64,000 bases of DNA from Brachyspira murdochii DSM 12563. GTDB taxonomy: Bacteria > Spirochaetota > Brachyspiria > Brachyspirales > Brachyspiraceae. The notes beneath the pieces were generated by a model that was not told where the DNA came from, did not search any database, and saw only the letters and a list, made by a program, of their open reading frames with translations. The stretch lies in contig NC_014150.1 of the NCBI RefSeq assembly GCF_000092845.1, forward strand, positions 1,178,001 through 1,242,000, written 5' to 3'. A program made the translations under genes and the position numbers. Below, piece after piece: positions 17,873-25,915 of the stretch; the stretch's first letter is position 1, and each line of letters opens with the position of its first letter.

Positions 17873-18646
17873 CTATTTGTTGTATATCATATTAAAATAA
17901 ATTCCCTGAAGTACTAAAAAAGGATAAACTTTGCATTTTAAAAGTTTTAAATTTGATATACCGCCTGTAAGAAATATTTTTGATTTTATATTGTATTTAG
18001 ATTTTATATATTTTTTTGCTTCTAATACAGCATAATTAACAGTTCCTATAGTATTATATATAGCTCCGGACATAATAGCATCTTTTACATTATTGTTTAT
18101 CGGATTTGGTATTGACGATATAGGTCCTATTTCATAATAAGGAAGAGAAGTAATATTTGAAAGTGCCTGATAACTGGTTTTTGTTCCTGCTATTATCATA
18201 CCGCCTAAGAATGTAAAATCTGAAAGCATAACACTTACTGTTGTTGCTGTACCCATATCTATAACTATAGAAGCATATTTATTATTATCATCATACCCAT
18301 CAAGACATATAGAAGCATAAGTTGATAAGATTCTATCTATACCTACAGAATCTTTAGGTTCATATAAATTATCTTTAAGTTTTATATCATTGTGAGTAAC
18401 TCTATAAGGATTAATATCAAAACAATCCTCTACACTGTCCTCAAACAGGTCATTTACTTTTAGCGATACACTGCTGTAAAATACATTTTTTATATTGCTG
18501 TAATTATTTTTTATTTCATCTAGTGCATTTACCAAATCCAAAGCATTACTATGCTCTATGGCTTTATAATATATTGGAGCATTATTATTATTTTCAAATA
18601 TTGCTAACTTAACTCTTGTATTTCCAATATCAGCAAGCAAGTACAT
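17873..18646 (-). CDS. coaX: Type III pantothenate kinase
   Basis: Phosphorylates pantothenate in the first step of coenzyme A synthesis. The 257 residues have the ASKHA-fold signatures of CoaX: N-terminal LLADIGNTRVKLAIFEN (phosphate loop), DSVGIDRILSTYAS, VIDMGTATTVSVM (second phosphate loop) and FLGGMIIAGTKTSYQAL, then a C-terminal LTGGISNLK adenosine motif. It begins 7 nt after the stop of the CCA-adding enzyme gene, so the two are probably one transcript, with GAGG of the preceding stop region as ribosome site. Confidence 0.93.
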   Translation of the reverse strand: MYLLADIGNTRVKLAIFENNNNAPIYYKAIEHSNALDLVNALDEIKNNYSNIKNVFYSSVSLKVNDLFEDSVEDCFDINPYRVTHNDIKLKDNLYEPKDSVGIDRILSTYASICLDGYDDNNKYASIVIDMGTATTVSVMLSDFTFLGGMIIAGTKTSYQALSNITSLPYYEIGPISSIPNPINNNVKDAIMSGAIYNTIGTVNYAVLEAKKYIKSKYNIKSKIFLTGGISNLKLLKCKVYPFLVLQGIYFNMIYNK

Positions 18647-18653
18647 TTTCTTC

Positions 18654-20048
18654 TCAAGCCTCGTCCTTTATATTATTGCTTTCTAAAAAATTTCTAGTTT
18701 TTTCAAGTAAAAATTCTCTGTTATTTAATTCAGGCTCATCTAATATTAAATCAAGCAAATAATTTAATATCTTACCTATCAAAGGGCTGGGCTTTAGATG
18801 AAATTCATTAATCAAATCATTACCGTCTATTTTTAAATCTTTTACTGTTATAGCATTTTCTTCTTCAATTATCTTATCAATTCTAGCCAAAAGTTTAGGT
18901 ATAGCCTTACTTTCTTTATCTTTTCTATGTCCGCTTCCAAGTCTGTCAGCTTCTCTCAATCTTAAAAGCGGCTTAATATTTTCAACACCAATAGCCCGCA
19001 TAAATCTTCTAACTGCTCCGTCTGTCCACTCGTCCTGATAATAAAACATATGCTGCCTAACTAAAAGCGTTACAAAATCTATCTCAGAATTAGAATATTT
19101 TAATCTCTTCATTACATTTTTAGCTACTTTTGCACCAACAACCTCATGATTATAATAAACAGGATCATCTTGTTTTGATACTTTTTTCTGAACCATAGGT
19201 TTGGCTATATCATGAAAAAGTGCAGCAAGCCTTACTAATAAAGTTAATTCTTCAGTTTCTAAAGGCTCTACAGACTGTATGGTATGAAGTATATGATAAT
19301 AAACATCGTATTTATGAAATTTATTCTGAGCAACTCCGTATCCTTGCATAAGCTCTGGAAGTATTAATGATAAAACCCCTGTTTTTCTTAAAAGCTCTAA
19401 GCCTCTGAAAGGATTTGAAGATAATAATATCCCATTAAACTCTTCACGTATACGTTCAGCTGCAATAGATGCAAGCATACCTGTAGAATGTGTTATAGCC
19501 TCAAATGTTTCTTTTTCTATTTCAAAATTTAATTTAGCGGCAAACCTTATAGCACGCATTATCCTAAGACCATCTTCTCTGAATCTCTCATAAGGATCGC
19601 CTACAGATTTTACTATTTTACGCTTAATGTCTTTCATACCGTCAAACATATCTATGAGAGTGCCGTCCAAAACATTATATGCCATCGCATTTATAGTTAA
19701 ATCTCTTCTTGGTAAATCATCTTCTATACTTGAAGCATATTCTACATTGTCTGGGTGCCTTCCATCGCTATAATTACCATCGCTTCTAAAAGTGGTTATT
19801 TCAACATGCATATCCTCTATAATAACAAGTATAGTACCATGTTTTATACCAGTAGGAACTGTATATTTAAATATTCTTTGCACATCTTCAGGCTTGGCAT
19901 CTGTAGTGATATCGTATTCATGCGGAGTAATACCCATTACAGCATCTCTTACAGCACCTCCAACCAAAAAACATTGAAAGCCCTCTATATGCAGTATCCT
20001 TGCTATTTCTTTTATCGGATGCGGTATATCTGTAAATATTTTCTTCAC
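18654..20048 (-). CDS. cca: CCA tRNA nucleotidyltransferase with HD domain
   Basis: A 464-residue class II nucleotidyltransferase that adds or repairs the 3' CCA of tRNA. Both tRNA genes in this window lack an encoded CCA. Motifs in order: FLVGGAVRDAVMG, the catalytic carboxylates in HEYDITTDA, RRDLTINAMAYN, DGLRIMRAIRFAAKL (the RNA-binding neck), and an HD hydrolase core LAALFHDIAKP with a later NHEVVGAKVA. Translation starts at a GTG (20048) with AGGAT upstream; I see no in-frame ATG that keeps the conserved N-terminus. A poly(A) polymerase of the same family is an alternative that sequence alone cannot exclude. Confidence 0.88.
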   Translation of the reverse strand: MKKIFTDIPHPIKEIARILHIEGFQCFLVGGAVRDAVMGITPHEYDITTDAKPEDVQRIFKYTVPTGIKHGTILVIIEDMHVEITTFRSDGNYSDGRHPDNVEYASSIEDDLPRRDLTINAMAYNVLDGTLIDMFDGMKDIKRKIVKSVGDPYERFREDGLRIMRAIRFAAKLNFEIEKETFEAITHSTGMLASIAAERIREEFNGILLSSNPFRGLELLRKTGVLSLILPELMQGYGVAQNKFHKYDVYYHILHTIQSVEPLETEELTLLVRLAALFHDIAKPMVQKKVSKQDDPVYYNHEVVGAKVAKNVMKRLKYSNSEIDFVTLLVRQHMFYYQDEWTDGAVRRFMRAIGVENIKPLLRLREADRLGSGHRKDKESKAIPKLLARIDKIIEEENAITVKDLKIDGNDLINEFHLKPSPLIGKILNYLLDLILDEPELNNREFLLEKTRNFLESNNIKDEA

Positions 20049-20232
20049 TTAATATCCTATTTATTTTATACTCTATATAGTATATACAATTTTTCATTAA
20101 TTACAAATTATATTTTATATAAAATAAACAATATAATTAGGCTTAATAAAAAAATTATCTACAAACAGTTGTATAAATTTATTAACTATATAAAATTATA
20201 TAATATTTAAGTTAATACATTATAAAATGATG

Positions 20233-20556
20233 TATATGTACTATATACTTAAACAACTATAGTTTGTCAAAATTAGTTTTTATATTTTTATTATTTTCGG
20301 GAACTAGCCCTGCGTGCCTTCGGCAACCCACACTTCTTTTGTGACGCTGTCCGCCTCGCTCTGCGTGCCGTAGGCAGGTGTGCCACAAAGAAGTAAAAAG
20401 GCTACATTTCAGGCTAAATTTAGTAATTTATTCTACATGTAAAACATAAATTAGTACTATTTAGTATTATTTTTAGACTTGCACTTTTTGGTTCTTTTTG
20501 CGGCGGGAAAAAGAACAATAAAAAAATTGATAAACTTAAAAATTTTTAGTATATAC
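20233..20556. repeat. MITE-like dispersed element A
   Basis: The left end is TATATACTTAAACAACTATA with GTTTGTCAAAATTA after it. The right end reads ATTGATAAACTTAAAAATTT with TTAGTATATACC after it, which is the reverse complement of the same motif. The interior is GC-rich (CTGCGTGCCTTCGGCAACCC, GCGTGCCGTAGGCAGG) and carries no gene. The right terminal motif is shared with the next element. Confidence 0.55.
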
Positions 20557-20880
20557 CTAAACAATTACAATTTGTCAAAATTAATTTTTTAAATTTAAAA
20601 TATTTGCAGGGCTTTGCCCCGCACCCCAGTTCTTTTATTGGTATAAAAGAACCAAAAGAACTGCATTTTTAGCCTAAATTTATGGATATACACTACATTT
20701 AATACGTATATATAAAATATAAAGTTCTAGTAATTGCGTTTTTTGAGAATCGTACCGACGAAGTCCACCTGTGGTGTTGGCAACAACTTTTTACAAAGCC
20801 AGACACGCTGTGTGCCGCAGTCAAGCGAAGGCGGGAAAAAGAACAATAAAAAATTGACAAACTTAAGAATTTTCAGTATA
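20545..20880. repeat. MITE-like dispersed element B
   Basis: The left end is TATATACCTAAACAATTACA with ATTTGTCAAAATTAA after it. The right end is ATTGACAAACTTAAGAATTT with TCAGTATAAATA after it. Inside are GGGCTTTGCCCCGCACCCC, an AGTTCTTTTATTGG / AAAAGAACC hairpin, the string ACATTTAATACGTATATATA, and a GC-rich tail. It is about 330 bp long, noncoding, with terminal motifs in inverted orientation, and looks like a non-autonomous element. Short open frames inside it are not genes. Confidence 0.55.
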
Positions 20881-20886
20881 AATATA

Positions 20887-20920
20887 AAAGGCTTTACCTG
20901 AAAATACAAGCAAAGCCTTT
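20887..20920 (-). terminator. Terminator of the lipoprotein gene (copy 1)
   Basis: Minus strand: AAAGGCTTT...AAAGCCTTT around a 16-nt loop, followed by a T/A-rich tract. The same hairpin, nearly base for base, ends the duplicate gene at 62019-62052. Confidence 0.75.
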
Positions 20921-20938
20921 AACTAAAAATATGATTGA

Positions 20939-21664
20939 TTATTGTTGTTTTTTATTGCAAACTATATCTTTATTTAAGAATTCTGCAGGAGCTCCTGGAT
21001 TTTCTGTAAATCTAACTGTTACAGAATTATCAGAAAATTTTAAAGTACCTTTAATTGCATTTGGTTGACCATTATATGAACTAGAAATATTATAATCAGT
21101 ACCATAACCAGTTATACCGCTCATATAATTTCCACTAAAATTTGGAGCTGTTGTATTGTTGTCGTTTGGAAACACTGCAATCATGTCGTTATTCACTGAT
21201 ACCCATACATATGCATTTTTATATTTTTCACCAAAAATCTCAATATTAGATAGGTCAAAAGTTTGTGTAGATACATAAGTATTACCGCTATACTGTTCTA
21301 TGCCTTGTGAAGTTTTAGTATATGTAATCTCTTGTCCATCAATATTTACAGTTGCATTCTTTGCATCTGATGAAAATGTTATTGTAAACTCTCTACCATA
21401 AATTTTTACTTTATAACTAGGATCATTAGCCTCTAATACTTCACCTTTATTTCCACGAGTGCTATTGTATTCATATATATTACCGTTTATATCTATTTCT
21501 ACAGCATCAGGGTTATTTGATGACGACCATATACCAGAATATTTTGGATCTATAGTTTTTGGTGTACTTGTATCTGGTGCTGTTTTGTCCTTATTAGAAC
21601 AGCTTACTGATAACACTCCTACTAAAAATAGGGTTAGAAAGATTGTTGAAATTTTTTTACTCAT
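20939..21664 (-). CDS. Lipoprotein, long copy of a duplicated pair
   Basis: A 241-residue exported lipoprotein of unknown function. The start MSKKISTIFLTLFLVGVLSV is set by AAAGGAG seven bases before the ATG at 21664. The lipobox ends VLSVSC (Cys23) and is followed by a polar KDKTAPDTSTPK linker. The mature part has an N-terminal beta-rich domain (about 35-125, with ITFSSDAKNATVNIDGQEI) and a C-terminal domain (about 126-241, with GTLKFSDNSVTVRF and a DIVCNKK end). The duplicate at 61578 shares the signal peptide and C-terminal domain but lacks the first domain. Promoter, long leader and terminator are also shared. Confidence 0.85.
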   Translation of the reverse strand: MSKKISTIFLTLFLVGVLSVSCSNKDKTAPDTSTPKTIDPKYSGIWSSSNNPDAVEIDINGNIYEYNSTRGNKGEVLEANDPSYKVKIYGREFTITFSSDAKNATVNIDGQEITYTKTSQGIEQYSGNTYVSTQTFDLSNIEIFGEKYKNAYVWVSVNNDMIAVFPNDNNTTAPNFSGNYMSGITGYGTDYNISSSYNGQPNAIKGTLKFSDNSVTVRFTENPGAPAEFLNKDIVCNKKQQ

Positions 21665-21785
21665 AGTAAAACTCCTTTTAATTAGTTTTTTATATATAAA
21701 TATCATTAAAGACATTTATTTCTATTTTAATTTAAATATTTTTAAATGTATTATTAAATTTAAATACGAATTTAAATTTATATAT

Positions 21786-21814
21786 AAATTTATTACACTA
21801 TATATTATTTTAAA
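21786..21814 (-). promoter_or_regulatory. Promoter of the lipoprotein gene (copy 1)
   Basis: Minus strand: TTGCTA, a 16-nt spacer, TATAGT. The copy upstream of the 61578 gene reads TTGATA-N16-TATAGT with the same spacer sequence (TTTGTTTAAAATAAT). The predicted 5' leader is about 120 nt, extremely AT-rich and rich in ATTTAAATTT. Positions of the boxes are approximate to a few bases. Confidence 0.5.
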
Positions 21815-21929
21815 CAAATAGCAAGTATAATATTCGATTTTTTTACAATTTTATGCTATATTCTCGCGTATAAAAGTTTATCGAGTATAGAAGATTTAAT
21901 ACTAATTTATATAAATACTTACTCCTCAA

Positions 21930-22025
21930 ATACAAGGAATTGAAGCGTTTTGATTATTAGTATTGTTTCATACTATTTTAGAAAAATTATTTCCCTCTAA
22001 TGATAAGGATTTGAAGCGTTTGAAA
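21930..22025 (-). repeat. Tandem upstream repeat, lipoprotein copy 1
   Basis: Two units read on the minus strand begin AAACGCTTCAA and continue CCTT, an ATT-AGGGG part, then TAGTATGAAACAATACTAA. They correspond to the two 71-bp units at 61210-61345 upstream of the paralogue. They lie just above the promoter. Confidence 0.65.
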
Positions 22026-22179
22026 ATATATAAATAAAATTCTAAATATAATTAATGTTTATATAAGTTTTATATTTTGTAGTTAGAGAGTAAAATATTA
22101 AAATTATTAATTACTAATAAATTAAATTGCATGAAGTAAGAATAAGCTACTAAACTTTTATTAATTCTAAACCTTCAAG

Positions 22180-22400
22180 ACCCTAGTCTTTTTTACCGCA
22201 CACGCTCTGCGGACTTCGTTAAATGCAGTTCTTTCACCACAGGCGGACAGATTTCATAAAAGAACAGGAGTGCTGCGTAGTACACAGAGTATTCACTCTG
22301 TGTACTTCGTAAGGGAAAACCATGCAAATATTTTAAATTTAAAAAATTAATTTTAATAAACTGTATTTATTTAGGTATATACTAAAAATTTTTAAATTTA
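22180..22400. repeat. Dispersed GC-rich repeat fragment
   Basis: Contains TTACCGCACACGCTCTGCGG, ATGCAGTTCTTTCACCACAG and a small perfect hairpin (ACACAGAGT / ACTCTGTGT, 22280-22303). It ends in the family's terminal motif TATATACTAAAAATTTTTAA (22376-22395). No gene is visible. It appears to be a rearranged member of the intergenic repeat family. Confidence 0.5.
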
Positions 22401-22468
22401 TAAAACAGAAAAAAAATTTATTACTAATTTTATTTATTAATTAGATTAAACTCTATTAATTAAAAAAT

Positions 22469-22505
22469 AGGCTTTACTATTATTTTTTTAATAACAGCAA
22501 AGCCT
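22469..22505 (-). terminator. Terminator of the RND efflux gene
   Basis: Minus strand: AGGCTTTGCTGTTATT, a short A-rich loop, then AATAATAGTAAAGCCT and a U-rich run. It lies 14 nt past the stop codon. Confidence 0.8.
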
Positions 22506-22518
22506 TTAAAATTATAAA

Positions 22519-25500
22519 TCACTTACCAGTTGCATTTATAGTATCATAATTTGAAAAATCATCTCTGCTTTCCAAATCTTTCTGCTCATAGTCTTTAAGA
22601 GGTATTTTATTTCTTATAGCAGCATAAACTGTAGGCACTATAACAAGGGTAAATGCTGTTGATAATAAAAGCCCTCCAAGTATAGCCAAAGATAAAGGCT
22701 GATACATTTCGTTTCCGCTTCCGCCTGATAATGCCATAGGTAAAAGTCCTAATATAGTAGTGAGCGTTGTCATAAGTACTGGTCTTAAACGCCTAGGTCC
22801 AGACTCCAATGCAGCTTCATCTCCGCTTATATTTTTTTCATGCATAAGCTGATTCATATAGTCTATAAGCACAATACCATTATTTACTACAATACCTATT
22901 AGTACAATAAATCCTATGCCGCTGTATACACTTAAAGTTTGACGTCCTATAAAAAGTGCTATTAAAGAACCTGCAAAGCCAAAAGGAATTGCAAGTGCTA
23001 TAACAAAAGGTGCTATGAAAGATTCAAACTGACTAGCCATTATAGCATAAACTAATACAAGTGCCAATATCAAAGCCTGAAGAAGCTGTAAGAAAGCATC
23101 ATTCATATCTTCAAAATCGCCTGTATAATTAATATTAAATCCTGAAGGAATAAATACTTCCTGTTTTATTTTTTCCTGCACATCTGTCATTATTTCACTT
23201 AAAGCTCTGTTATATCCAGAGGCTTTTATGGTAGTTATTCTAGTGCTGTCTTTTCTCTCTATTTCTGTAGGTCCGTAACTTTTTTCAACAGTAGCTATAG
23301 AAGATATAGGAACTATACCGCTTGTAGTAGGTATCATAAGTCTTGATATATCGTCTATATTTAATCTGTCTGGCTCGCCCAACTGAACATTAACATCTAT
23401 ATCTGTAACATCAGAATTGGCTGGAGTCATAGTTGTAGCAGTAGTACCTGCAAAACTTGTTTTAACAATATTTGCTATAGTGTTTACATTGATACCCATT
23501 TTGGCAGCTATTTCTCTATTAACATATATTTTAAGTTCCGGATTGGAATCATCTCTGGTAAGTCTTGGTTCTCTTATACCTTCTATATCCGATATTGCAG
23601 CTATTATATTATTGGCTATTTCTGTAGCTTTATCCAAATCATCGCCTACAAGTTCTATCTCTATTTCATTTCCGCCTGTTCCTCCGTCTCTTCCTCCGCT
23701 ATTTATTGCTGAACTTGTTATAGCTGCTATATTAATCTGTGCAGGATAAGAAACCAAAGCATTTCTTGTAAACTCTATATATTCATCAACCGATTTTTTT
23801 CTTCCCTCGCTTTTATCTCTTAACTGTACTCTTATTTCTGCTTTATTTTCATCAGAACCTGATTGTACTCTTGACTGCATTCTGTCAAAATCTTCTCCTA
23901 TGAGATTTTGTATATCGCTTTCCATTCTAGTAACAAATGATTGTGTCTGCTCTGATTTTGTACCAACCGGCATTTCTACATCTATCTTAAACTGACCTTC
24001 ATCTGAAGTAGGAAATCCCTCCTTACCTATAAAAGTTAAACCTAATGCTATTATTACAAATACAACAGACAATGAAGAAATTAATACTTTCTTTTTATTT
24101 TTTATAGAATAATGAAGCACGCTGGAATATAAATTATTAACTCTATTATGAAAGTTTTTATTAACAAAATTTTCTATAGGTATTAAGAACTTAGTTTTTT
24201 TATTCGTTACAAGTCTAGCTCCAAGCATAGGAACTATTGTAAGAGCTACAAATAATGAACCTATCATAGAAACTGTAACTGTAATACATAAATCTCTAAA
24301 TAATTGTCCAGTCTGTCCTTCAACAAAAAGAAAAGGCAAAAATACCGCTATAGTTGTAAGAGTGGAAGCTGATATTGCAAGTGCCACAGAAGAAGTACCG
24401 TTTATAGCTGAAGAATATTTTCCATATCCATTATTTCTATAATAAAATATATTTTCTAAAACTACTATTGAGTTATCAACCATCATACCTATACCCAAAA
24501 CAAGTCCTGATAATGAAATAATATTTAAAGTAATACCCATAAAATACATTAATGTAAATGTGATTATTATTGATATAGGTATAGAAATCGCTATTATAGA
24601 AACTGTTTTTATATTCCATAGATAAAGCATTAATATAATAACGGCAAATAATCCGCCCTGCCAAGCAGTATCAAGAACTCCGTTTATAGATTCATTTACA
24701 TTGTCTGCATTATTAAAAAGTATCTCATATTCTACGCCCTCTGGAAGAGTAAGATTTGCAAGCTGTTTTTGAACTGCTTTAGATACATTAACAGTATTTC
24801 CTCCAGACTCTTTATTGACAGATACGGATATTGCAGGCATACCGTTAATCTTTACTATCTCAGAATCATCACTGTATCCCTGATAAACTCTGCCTATATC
24901 TTTTAATTTTATGGGTGTATCATTTGTTTTTAATGCTACAACAGTATTTTCTATATCTTCTACTGTGGTAAACTCTCCCATAGTTCTTAAAGTATATTTA
25001 TAAACCCCCTCATAAGTTTCTCCTCCTGATAGGTTTTGATTCTCACTTGAAAGAAGAGAGACTATTGTATTAATATCTATTCCGTAGGCATGAAGTCTAT
25101 TTAAAACCAAGTCTACTTTCATCTCAGTTTGAAGTCCGCCTCTAATCTCTGCCCTTGCTACTCCTGAAGCCTGCTCTATTTTATTTAATATCTGATTATC
25201 TATTAAAGTATACAATGCTCCCAAATTATCCGTTCCAAAGAATGCTATTTCCATAACTGGCATCATATCGGTAGAGAATTTAAATACTGTAGGGCTGTCG
25301 GCATCATCTGGAAGCGAATTTTTTACTCCGTCTATTGCTTCTCTTATATCTGCAGTAGCAACAGCTAAATCCGTGCCCCAGTTAAACTCTATAAATACGC
25401 TTGACTCCCCCTCTTGTGAAGTAGAAGTTATTGTATTAATATCGCTTACTGTAGCCACTGCATTTTCTACAATCCTAGTTACAGATTTCTCCACCTCTTC

Positions 25501-25671
25501 AGGTCCTGCATTCTCATATTCTGTTCTTACAGTTATATAAGGAAGCTCCATATCTGGTAAAAAATCTACTGCTAATTTACTTAAACTTACAAAGCCTAAT
25601 ATTAATACTGCTATCATACACATAAAAACCGCTACGGGTCTTTTTACTACCAATTCTATAAAATTTCTCAT
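22519..25671 (-). CDS. RND-family (HAE1-like) efflux transporter
   Basis: A 1050-residue inner-membrane proton antiporter resembling AcrB/MexB. It has the expected twofold layout: a membrane helix near residue 12, a large periplasmic domain, six helices (about 335-560), a second periplasmic domain and six more helices (about 865-1030). The helix-4 motif reads GMMVDNSIVVLENIFYYRN: the first of AcrB's paired aspartates is kept and the second is Asn. It probably exports hydrophobic compounds or lipids. No periplasmic adaptor or outer-membrane channel gene is adjacent, so partners must lie elsewhere. Start ATG with AGGGGTG upstream. A possible ECF-type promoter lies about 67 nt before the start. 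Confidence 0.92.
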   Translation of the reverse strand: MRNFIELVVKRPVAVFMCMIAVLILGFVSLSKLAVDFLPDMELPYITVRTEYENAGPEEVEKSVTRIVENAVATVSDINTITSTSQEGESSVFIEFNWGTDLAVATADIREAIDGVKNSLPDDADSPTVFKFSTDMMPVMEIAFFGTDNLGALYTLIDNQILNKIEQASGVARAEIRGGLQTEMKVDLVLNRLHAYGIDINTIVSLLSSENQNLSGGETYEGVYKYTLRTMGEFTTVEDIENTVVALKTNDTPIKLKDIGRVYQGYSDDSEIVKINGMPAISVSVNKESGGNTVNVSKAVQKQLANLTLPEGVEYEILFNNADNVNESINGVLDTAWQGGLFAVIILMLYLWNIKTVSIIAISIPISIIITFTLMYFMGITLNIISLSGLVLGIGMMVDNSIVVLENIFYYRNNGYGKYSSAINGTSSVALAISASTLTTIAVFLPFLFVEGQTGQLFRDLCITVTVSMIGSLFVALTIVPMLGARLVTNKKTKFLIPIENFVNKNFHNRVNNLYSSVLHYSIKNKKKVLISSLSVVFVIIALGLTFIGKEGFPTSDEGQFKIDVEMPVGTKSEQTQSFVTRMESDIQNLIGEDFDRMQSRVQSGSDENKAEIRVQLRDKSEGRKKSVDEYIEFTRNALVSYPAQINIAAITSSAINSGGRDGGTGGNEIEIELVGDDLDKATEIANNIIAAISDIEGIREPRLTRDDSNPELKIYVNREIAAKMGINVNTIANIVKTSFAGTTATTMTPANSDVTDIDVNVQLGEPDRLNIDDISRLMIPTTSGIVPISSIATVEKSYGPTEIERKDSTRITTIKASGYNRALSEIMTDVQEKIKQEVFIPSGFNINYTGDFEDMNDAFLQLLQALILALVLVYAIMASQFESFIAPFVIALAIPFGFAGSLIALFIGRQTLSVYSGIGFIVLIGIVVNNGIVLIDYMNQLMHEKNISGDEAALESGPRRLRPVLMTTLTTILGLLPMALSGGSGNEMYQPLSLAILGGLLLSTAFTLVIVPTVYAAIRNKIPLKDYEQKDLESRDDFSNYDTINATGK

Positions 25672-25737
25672 TCGCTTTTCACCCCTAATATTTAATATAT
25701 AGCATACAATCTATTTTTTTTTATTTTATCTAATCTT

Positions 25738-25764
25738 TAGACGAATAAAACAAAAAAAAGTTTT
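25738..25764 (-). promoter_or_regulatory. Possible ECF-sigma promoter upstream of the RND gene
   Basis: Minus strand: AAAAC, 16 nt, CGTCTA. The -10 side, TTTTATTCGTCTAAA, closely matches the promoter at 30893-30920. The -35 is poorer (AAAAC instead of GGAAC) and the spacer is one shorter. Confidence 0.3.
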
Positions 25765-25915
25765 AAACATATGTTTTATATGCCTAAATTTGTATCTATA
25801 TACAGTGTGTAATAAATAATTATAACCTAAACAATTATATTTATCAATTTTTCATACTTGTTTCAAAACTAATTTTACATATTATCACAACAAATAAATA
25901 GTCAAAACATAAAAA

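Noticed and set aside
20727-20909. A short minus-strand open frame inside the GC-rich repeat
   Set aside because: It lies wholly within a dispersed element and its terminal motif, has no ribosome site, and the peptide has no recognisable features.
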